From positions 649,275 through 713,274 of the forward strand of contig OW568880.1 in the NCBI GenBank assembly GCA_938743325.2: a DNA stretch of 64,000 bases, given 5' to 3'. The notes under the pieces were generated by a model. That model did no database searches, was not told the DNA's origin, and worked only from the letters and a program-made list of their open reading frames with translations. Every line of letters starts with the position of its first letter. Position 1 is the first letter of the stretch. The stretch is from Pycnococcus provasolii (lineage: Eukaryota; Chlorophyta; Pseudoscourfieldiophyceae; Pseudoscourfieldiales; Pycnococcaceae). Both the position numbers and the translations under genes were made by a program. Below, piece by piece: positions 58,002 to 64,000 of this stretch.

Positions 58002-58321
58002 CAGATCCTGTGTGCTAGGGTGTGCGTGGTCGATGGGAGTGATTTGGGAGAAACTGCGATGATCCTCTTATTGGCGGCGGATGGTGGGGAATCGCTCAAG
58101 TGTGGTACCCCGAAAACGGTTGGAAGATTGCAAAACACCCGGCAGGCTGGTGCGCGCGATTCGAATTCGAGAATGACCTTTTTGAGGGGAGGCGAAAGCA
58201 GACAGAGCAGGCCCTCCTCCTCTTCCCTCCCCGCCTTTCCTTTCCTCTCTTCGCACCAAACCGCACAGCGCACACGCGCGTTGGGTTCTCTTCCGTGCCA
58301 TCCACCACCGCCCTGGACTGT
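58002..58321. other. Divergent promoter of the RMDN-like gene and SMC6
   Basis: 320 bp between the two ATGs. The SMC6 frame stays open upstream to 58100 but only with a GTG start and a non-conserved translation. CT-rich leader DNA lies at 58205-58260. No other feature is supported. Confidence 0.5.
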
Positions 58322-61300
58322 ATGGCACCGCCTCCTCCGACAAAGGCGGCGCTTGCGAGCCACAACTTCAACCGAACCGCAGCCATGGACGTGGGCACTA
58401 CGCACGACGCCGCAGCTGCATCCGCGCAGGAGGTGAAGGCGAGCGTTCCCTCCGCGTCAAAGAAGAGAAAGGCGCCCGCGCAGCTCTCGGGTGACGCAGG
58501 CTCGGTGCACAAAATCAGGCTAGTTGACTTCATGTGCCACCACCACCTCGAGATCGAGCTAGACCCGAACATCAACTTCATCACCGGGCAAAACGGCTCT
58601 GGCAAGTCTACCATCCTGACCGCGCTCTGCGTGGGTCTTGGTGCCACCGCGAAGAGTACGCGGCGCGGCGGCAGCATCGCCGAGCTCATCCGCAACGGAG
58701 CGTCGTCCGCCACCGTTGAGGTATGGCTCAACAACGGTGGTCCTGATGCGTACAAGCCGGAGCAGTTCGGTTCGCACATCGTGATTGAGCGGCGCATCGC
58801 CGAGAGCGGCGCGTCGCGTTGGGTATTCAAGGATGGCACGGGGCGCAAGGTGTGCGACGGCAGGGCGAGCGAGCTCGAGGCTATCACCGACCTATTCAAC
58901 ATCGACGTTTCAAATCCCGTGACTATCATGTCGCAGGACTCTTCTCGCGAATTTCTTCACAGCGGCAGTGCGCATGCCAAGTATCGGTTTTTTACCAAAG
59001 CGACGCTGATTGACAGCGTCAGCGACGCGCTCGGTGCGGCGTCGGTGCAGATCGACACGATGGACAGCATGTTTGACGATAAGGTTCAGGAGCTTGCGCC
59101 TCTGAAGGAAAGGTACAAGGAGCTGAAGCAACAGCACAAGGATGCGTTGGTGCTGCGCGAGCTCGCCGAACGCCTCGATGCGCTTCAGAAGATTCTCGCG
59201 TGGAGCTACGTGCGCAAGCTCGCGAACGACGTGGCACGCGACAAGAGCAAGGCGGCGAAGCTCAACGACAAAAATCTGCCCAAGGAGCGTGACCTCATAG
59301 CCAACGTTGAGAAGGCTATAGCACAAGCTCAGGAGAATCTTGACCAGAAGGAAAGTGTCATCAACGAGTACAGCTCGGTGATGCAAGAGCACCAGGCGAA
59401 GTTGACGAGCGCGTCGGCTGACCACCGCGTGGCGAAGAAAGATTTGCAGCAAGCAAAGACGCACCACCTGGCTGCGAAGAAAAAGGCGACGGATCACAAG
59501 CAGCGCATTCAGCAGATGCGCGAGAAGGCGAATCAAACACGACGGAGTGCGGAGGATTCTGGCGGCGCGATTGCACAGCTGCAGTCGGAAATCGCGCAAC
59601 TGAGTGCGGATGTCGAAAAGCAGCGTGGGGATGTCAAGGCGGCGAATGATACAAACAAGGCTGCGCAGAAGGAGTCGGACGATGCGAAAAAGAATGCAGA
59701 GCAGGCGAAGACAAGATATCAAGATGCGCAACGCGAAACGAATCACAGCCGTAAGTTGCTCGTGAATGCCGAAGCTGAGGCGAAAGGCGGGGCAAAGGGT
59801 GCTGGTTCGGGAACGCAAACGCTGAGACGCTGGGCACACGCGCAGACAGGCATCGACCCTGGATCCGTCTGGGCAGCCATCTTTCACCGCAGGACGCAGT
59901 TCCACAGGTTGCCTGTGGGCCCAATCGGTGGCGCGATTGCTCTGACGGAGAGCCGGTACGGAAAGGCGGCGGAGGAGGCGATGAGCCAATTCCTGAGCTC
60001 GTACGTCGTGCATGATCAGCACGACGCAAAGCTTCTGCAGACGTGTTTTGCGCAAGCGGCTGGTGCCGGCTCGAGCCGGGCGGGGGGGCAGAGACCAGAG
60101 CACCCATCATACCTCGTGATGAACTTCGACACGCCTGAGCACCGCATTGATGCGTCCAGGCTGCCACCTTCTGAGGTGACGACCCTGATGAGTGTTCTGA
60201 CGTTTGGCGAAGTGCCGTCGAAAGAGCTGGCTCACTTCAAGGACAACGCGAAGGTTGTGAAGAATCTTCTGATTGACCACTGCCAGATTGAGCGAACTGC
60301 TATTGCTCGCACGTCGCAGGACGCGACTCGCGTCGCCTGTGGAGATGGGAGCAGGAGGCCGTTGCCTAATATCGTCGCCGCGTATGCCGAGAATGATGGC
60401 ACGAAGTCGTTCCTTCGCGGTAGGACACAGGCAACCATCAGATCGCAGAAAGACTGGGCGAGACAGGTTCCCCGCCTAGCGGTGGCGAAGCAGGACATGT
60501 CAAAGTATATCGAGCAGCAGATTGCCCAGCTTCGAACGAGCGTCACGTCGGCTGCCGAGGAGGAGAGCTTTTGCAAGAACAAAAGCTCGCAGGCTGATGG
60601 TGGCGCCCACCAAGCGTTGCAGAGATGCAAACACGCGGCTGATGCGGTGAAAAAGGCGCAGCAGAGTTTGAGCCGTGCTGAAGGTCGTCTCAGCAACGCG
60701 AACGATAGTCTGAATTCTGCCACTGCTCAGGATCAAGGCATGAACGAGTGCGACGCACTGCTCAGCACGGTTGCACAAATGGAGGTGGAGCTGCTGCAGT
60801 ACACCGGTCAGCTGGAGGAGATGAATAACAGGCTCCAGCATGCCGAAGAGCGAGAGAAGGGTGCAAACGATGTTGTGCAAAAGATCACGCTTGACAGTCA
60901 GGGCTTGTTTCAGAAGAACGAATCGACGCAGAAGGCGATCTCGGAGGCGTCGGCGGCGGTTGAGAAGCATCAGAAAGAGTTGAGTCAGCGAAGAGAACAT
61001 GTCGAAGGCCTCGAGAAGAAGAGCCAAGATTTTGCAGAATCTATTGAACAACTCGAAAAGGCTCTCGTGGAGGATCGCGCCAAGGCTTCTTTGGTGTGCC
61101 CCGAGAGTGATGCCGACAAGGCTTGGGACGACTTTTCTAACGCAATCAAGTGTGGACCCGACGAAACCGATGCTTTGGCGAAAGAGCTGCAACGGACGCA
61201 GCTTCGCGTGGGGCAGGAGGAGGAAAATCTTGGAATGACCTTTGAGGAGCTCACCGACGCGATGCAGCACGCGAAGATGCAGTTTGATACTGCAAAGGAG

Positions 61301-61810
61301 AAATTTAAGGCTGTTTCCAAGATGCTCGAGAGCCTGAAGGAGTCCAGCTCTAAGAGGCAGAAGCGGTTCGAGGAAATGCGCACGCTCCAGAGGCAGCAAG
61401 TGTCCCACCGCTTTAACGGATACATGGGCCGCAAGGGGCACAGTGGAAAGCTCGACGTCGACTACGACAACAAGACGGTGGACGTGAGCGTCGCGCTAGC
61501 ACATCACGGCGGCAACGGCAAGAAGGCGACGGCGACCACGGATACGCGCGCACTCAGCGGGGGTGAGCGCAGCTTCGCGACGATGGCGTTTACCCTTGCA
61601 CTTGGAGATTCCACGGAGTCGCCTCTGCGCGCGATGGACGAGTTTGACGTTTTCATGGATGCGGTGAACCGTCGCATTTCCATGGAAGCGCTTCTCGAGT
61701 TTGCTCGCGCCAACGCACGTCAATTCATCTTCCTGACCCCGCACGACGTCTCGAACGCCGTTGGCGGACCAGGTGTGAAGGTCCAGACGCTCCAGGCGGC
61801 GAGGCCATGA
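58322..61810 (+). CDS. SMC6: Structural maintenance of chromosomes protein 6
   Basis: A 1162-residue ATPase of the SMC5/6 complex, which acts in recombinational repair and replication-fork stability. The N-terminal half-ATPase begins KIRLVDFMCHHHLEIEL with Walker A GQNGSGKSTILTAL near residue 88. The SMC6-specific segments TIMSQDSSREFLHSG and KYRFFTKATLID lie near 200-225. Two long coiled coils flank a hinge near 500-660. The C-terminal half-ATPase has the signature LSGGERSFATMAF near 1078, and Walker B with AMDEFDVFMDAVNRRIS near 1103, the SMC6 form, then FIFLTPHDVS. Human SMC6 is 1091 residues. The start is MAPPPPTKAAL at 58322. The frame is uninterrupted. Confidence 0.97.
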   Translation: MAPPPPTKAALASHNFNRTAAMDVGTTHDAAAASAQEVKASVPSASKKRKAPAQLSGDAGSVHKIRLVDFMCHHHLEIELDPNINFITGQNGSGKSTILTALCVGLGATAKSTRRGGSIAELIRNGASSATVEVWLNNGGPDAYKPEQFGSHIVIERRIAESGASRWVFKDGTGRKVCDGRASELEAITDLFNIDVSNPVTIMSQDSSREFLHSGSAHAKYRFFTKATLIDSVSDALGAASVQIDTMDSMFDDKVQELAPLKERYKELKQQHKDALVLRELAERLDALQKILAWSYVRKLANDVARDKSKAAKLNDKNLPKERDLIANVEKAIAQAQENLDQKESVINEYSSVMQEHQAKLTSASADHRVAKKDLQQAKTHHLAAKKKATDHKQRIQQMREKANQTRRSAEDSGGAIAQLQSEIAQLSADVEKQRGDVKAANDTNKAAQKESDDAKKNAEQAKTRYQDAQRETNHSRKLLVNAEAEAKGGAKGAGSGTQTLRRWAHAQTGIDPGSVWAAIFHRRTQFHRLPVGPIGGAIALTESRYGKAAEEAMSQFLSSYVVHDQHDAKLLQTCFAQAAGAGSSRAGGQRPEHPSYLVMNFDTPEHRIDASRLPPSEVTTLMSVLTFGEVPSKELAHFKDNAKVVKNLLIDHCQIERTAIARTSQDATRVACGDGSRRPLPNIVAAYAENDGTKSFLRGRTQATIRSQKDWARQVPRLAVAKQDMSKYIEQQIAQLRTSVTSAAEEESFCKNKSSQADGGAHQALQRCKHAADAVKKAQQSLSRAEGRLSNANDSLNSATAQDQGMNECDALLSTVAQMEVELLQYTGQLEEMNNRLQHAEEREKGANDVVQKITLDSQGLFQKNESTQKAISEASAAVEKHQKELSQRREHVEGLEKKSQDFAESIEQLEKALVEDRAKASLVCPESDADKAWDDFSNAIKCGPDETDALAKELQRTQLRVGQEEENLGMTFEELTDAMQHAKMQFDTAKEKFKAVSKMLESLKESSSKRQKRFEEMRTLQRQQVSHRFNGYMGRKGHSGKLDVDYDNKTVDVSVALAHHGGNGKKATATTDTRALSGGERSFATMAFTLALGDSTESPLRAMDEFDVFMDAVNRRISMEALLEFARANARQFIFLTPHDVSNAVGGPGVKVQTLQAARP

Positions 61811-61959
61811 ATGAAGATTTACTGTCCAGAAAATTTCAAAGTAAATTACAGATCTTCTTCTCGGACCGGATCTTCTTCTTTCTACCATGCCCCCTTGCCC
61901 AAGTCCCCACGGAAAATGAATTAATGAAATACTTAAAGAAAAGTACTGAACTATTATAA

Positions 61960-62148
61960 ATGCCCCAAACGAGTAAAAAACATAGATATTCATATGCATA
62001 TATAAAGCGAGAACAGCCAGAGAAATATGCGAAACTTAAAAAAATATATGATAAAGAACAGAAAGAGGAAAGAAAGAATAGTGAATATATTGAATGTGGA
62101 TGTGGTAGTCGTATCAAGTCAGTGTACTATGCTGAACATTGTAAATAG
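61960..62148 (+). CDS. AT-rich small ORF with CxC..HC end
   Basis: A 62-residue Lys/Tyr/Glu-rich frame (MPQTSKKHRYSYAYIKREQ) ending ECGCGSRIKSVYYAEHCK. The combination of a Lys/Glu-rich helix and a short Cys-Gly-Cys ... His-Cys end resembles short zinc-binding tails in proteins of algal giant viruses and AT-rich mobile DNA. The base composition is far more AT-rich than the rest of the window, so a transferred fragment is possible. The evidence for expression is nil. Confidence 0.3.
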   Translation: MPQTSKKHRYSYAYIKREQPEKYAKLKKIYDKEQKEERKNSEYIECGCGSRIKSVYYAEHCK

Positions 62149-62163
62149 GCAAAACGACAGGCG

Positions 62164-62352
62164 GTCGTGGGTCGATAAAATAACAAATACCTTCCGCTAA
62201 GAGTATAAACAATTTGACCAACCTCGTGCCGCGAGTGAGTGCTTCGAATCAAACCTAACTGCCTAAAAAATGGCTGTTGTTATTGGCTTCGTTCTGCACG
62301 ACACTGGCCGACGGTCGGCCGCATACCGGAGGCAAATTTTTTTTTTCAACAT
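62164..62352. repeat. Subtelomeric direct repeat, copy 1
   Basis: It matches 63434-63622 at about 95% or better, including CAAATACCTTCCGCTAAGAG and ATGGCTGTTGTTATTGGC, and ends in a T run and CAACATG. A weaker third match (GATCAACCTCCTGCCGCGA) lies near 62717-62748. Confidence 0.9.
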
Positions 62353-62742
62353 GGAGAATTTTTTTTTTTTGTTAAAAAAAAAAATAGTTGAAGCAACTTT
62401 TTTACAAGCGAAAGTTTCTTGTTTGTGGAAGAGGAAAAGATAGGGTTCATTTCCAATGGCGAGCGCGCCGCTGCCCGCGCTAAAGCTGCTCGAGTGCACG
62501 AAGTGAAGCGGCGTCTTCGAGCTTGGCCAGCATCATCCTCGCTATCATCAATCGCGATTCCAATGTGGTGCGCCAGAAGGATGGCACATGCCCGACCAAC
62601 AAACACCTAAATATATAGTTATGAGACAATTTAAGATGGCCCAAGACATGAGAGATTTCGTCATGATTTCAGCGAACGGGTATTATTCGCTAGGGCTCCG
62701 ACGAATAAAGCATTTTGATCAACCTCCTGCCGCGACTCGCGA

Positions 62743-63090
62743 GTGCTTGCAGACAATTGCAGCACCATCAGTGTCGTCCGTCGCGTGCTTGGTGAGCTGG
62801 GCCTGTTGGCGGCGGGACCGACTACGATCATGGAGGACAACATGTCGGCCATCACCATCATCCGCGACATCGTCTACAATGGGCGGACGAAGCACATCGA
62901 CGTGCGCCTCAAGAATCTGCGCGACCACGTCAAACGCAAAGCTCTAGAATTGCAGCACATCGACACGAAGGAGCAAATTGCCGACATCTTCACGAAAGGC
63001 CTGGGACGTGAAGCATTCGACCGGCTCAGTGAGCGGCTCATGGGCGAGCCGCACCTGCACTCCCTGCAGACGGTCGCTCGGGAGGAGTGA
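62743..63090 (+). pseudogene. Ty1/copia RNase H C-terminal fragment
   Basis: A frame of about 115 residues, open only from a stop at 62716 and without its own ATG start. The translation contains RVLGELG, PTTIMEDNMSAITI, RTKHIDVRLKNLRDHV, IDTKEQIADIFTKGLG and FDRLSERLMG. These are the consecutive hallmarks of the end of a copia-group polyprotein (RNase H and its tail). The reverse transcriptase and all upstream domains are missing, so this is a 5'-truncated relic. The natural stop at 63088-63090 is kept. Confidence 0.85.
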
Positions 63091-63127
63091 GCGAGGGTGG
63101 ACGGAGCTCGCGACCGTTCCCGGGGCA

Positions 63128-63252
63128 TGTTGCAGATCTGTGGGGACTTAAGGGATCTATGTCCCCCGAGGGGAAAAGGGAAATTAGCTTTTATTCTTGT
63201 TGTTTTGTTCTTGTAACGAAGCAACGAGCCTTCACCTTAAGCGTTTCTTTCA
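63128..63252 (+). repeat. Possible 3' LTR of the copia relic
   Basis: The segment starts TGTTGCAGATCTG and ends TTTCTTTCA, 37 bp after the RNase H stop, so it has TG...CA ends in the right place. It is followed directly by GGGTTAGGGTTATGAC, telomere-like DNA. It does not match the LTR at 53229. Without a second copy this stays tentative. Confidence 0.35.
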
Positions 63253-63433
63253 GGGTTAGGGTTATGACACGAAAGATTGAGAAAAACGGAAAGCACAAAT
63301 TCGACACAACGGCAAGACACAGAAAGGAGTCGCCGACAAGTTCATCGCGGAACTTCCTCTCAGCGCATGAGAAGGTCATGAAGTTCTTGGAGCGGCAGCG
63401 CGAGAGGGAGCGCGACTTGGGCGGCGTGGAGAA

Positions 63434-63622
63434 GGTCGTGGGGCGATCGATTAGCAAATACCTTCCGCTAAGAGTATAAACAATTTGACCAACCTCGTGC
63501 CGCGAGTGAGTGCTTCGAATCAAACCTAACTTCCAAAAAAATGGCTGTTGTTATTGGCTTCGTTCTGCACGACACTGGCCGACGGTCGGGCGCATACCGG
63601 AGGCAAAATTTTTTTTTCAACA
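63434..63622. repeat. Subtelomeric direct repeat, copy 2
   Basis: It is offset by 1270 bp from copy 1. It differs at a few bases (for example ACTTCCAAAAAAATGG against ACTGCCTAAAAAATGG) and ends in the same T run and CAACATG, 25 bp before the telomere-like array. Confidence 0.9.
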
Positions 63623-63648
63623 TGTGCGTCAAACTGCCAGCCTGGGAA

Positions 63649-63768
63649 TTAGGGTTACAATTAGGGTTACAATTAGGGTTACAATTAGGGTTACAATTAG
63701 GGTTACAATTAGGGTTACAATTAGGGTTACAATTAGGGTTACAATTAGGGTTACAATTAGGGTTACAA
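63649..63768 (+). repeat. Variant telomere array, (TTAGGGTTACAA)10
   Basis: Ten perfect 12-bp units in which TTAGGG alternates with TTACAA. They lead without a break into the pure hexamer tract. Confidence 0.97.
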
Positions 63769-63918
63769 TTAGGGTTAGGGTTAGGGTTAGGGTTAGGGTT
63801 AGGGTTAGGGTTAGGGTTAGGGTTAGGGTTAGGGTTAGGGTTAGGGTTAGGGTTAGGGTTAGGGTTAGGGTTAGGGTTAGGGTTAGGGTTAGGGTTAGGG
63901 TTAGGGTTTGGGTTAGGG
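63769..63918 (+). repeat. TTAGGG telomeric tract
   Basis: 23 perfect TTAGGG units to 63906, then one TTTGGG variant and one TTAGGG. The G-rich strand runs 5' to 3' to the right, so a chromosome end would lie to the right. Confidence 0.97.
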
Positions 63919-64000
63919 TTCTTTATTTAGAGATTTTCTTTTTTTAGTCTTTATTTTTTTTCTTTTTCTTCTCTTTTTTCTTTCCTTTTTTTTTCTCTTT
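63919..64000. other. T-rich DNA beyond the telomeric tract
   Basis: About 80 bp of T/C-rich sequence follow the telomeric repeats and contain no repeat unit. The tract is therefore interstitial, or the end is an assembly or read artefact. Confidence 0.6.

Noticed and set aside
58100-58321. 74-codon N-terminal extension of SMC6
   Set aside because: It needs a GTG start and its translation resembles leader DNA; the ATG at 58322 is sufficient.
62243-62254. CTTCGAATC as a tRNA T-arm
   Set aside because: No matching acceptor, D or anticodon stems were found nearby. No tRNA or rRNA gene could be supported anywhere in the window by eye; a tRNA covariance-model scan would decide.
63510-63947. 145-codon frame of Val-Arg repeats
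   Set aside because: It is the translation of telomeric repeats.

Overview
This is a GC-rich, gene-dense nuclear window from a eukaryote. Genes are almost all single open frames, lie 50 to 900 bp apart on both strands and usually start at ATG after a pyrimidine-rich leader. The gene set points to a flagellated, plastid-bearing alga, probably a green (prasinophyte-grade) one. Flagellar genes are IFT139, tektin, an EML-type protein and a CEP162-like protein. A nuclear MinE with an apparent transit peptide indicates a plastid. Many 3' ends carry a TGTAA element just after the stop, the poly(A) signal typical of green algae. The species assignment is an inference.

Layout. 1-2471: 3'-truncated gene on the minus strand with internal protein repeats and IQ-like motifs. 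3.9-10.1 kb: cytosolic HSP70, a tail-anchored protein, a 32-bp minisatellite, a small ORF and the GPI mannosyltransferase PIG-M. 10.3-17 kb: an unknown low-complexity nuclear-type protein, a decayed Tc1/mariner (pogo-like) element with TA target sites, and a processive GT2 glycosyltransferase. 17.1-31.9 kb: IFT139, a GT29 sialyltransferase-like protein, an SDR, a coiled-coil protein, GINS1/PSF1, a TPR protein, TIM17 and the DDX6/Dhh1 helicase. 32.36-35.04 kb: an intact-looking MULE transposon with 126-bp inverted repeats and a 9-bp target duplication, just upstream of MinE. 36-44.8 kb: three adjacent cytoskeletal/ciliary genes (CEP162-like, EF-hand-EML, tektin; the tektin gene probably has a 121-bp intron). 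45.4-53 kb: an alpha/beta hydrolase, a G-patch protein, an ankyrin-MAP3K-like kinase and an unknown membrane or secreted protein. 53.23-54.95 kb: a young 1.7-kb non-autonomous LTR retrotransposon with identical LTRs, a 5-bp target duplication, a gag-like ORF only, and a primer site matching the anticodon stem-loop of initiator tRNA-Met. 55-61.8 kb: ARP6, a long inverted repeat (MITE-like), an RMDN-like TPR protein and SMC6. 61.8-64 kb: subtelomere-like DNA with an AT-rich small ORF, a copia RNase H fragment, a direct repeat, and a TTAGGG tract preceded by a 12-bp telomere-variant array.

The genes do not form one pathway. Themes are flagellum/microtubules (IFT139, CEP162-like, EML, tektin, RMDN-like), chromosome maintenance (GINS1, SMC6, ARP6), organelle biogenesis (TIM17, MinE), glycosylation (PIG-M, GT2, GT29) and RNA/protein homeostasis (DDX6, HSP70, G-patch). 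The accessory content is mobile DNA of at least four kinds, mostly sitting in promoters or 3' intergenic gaps.
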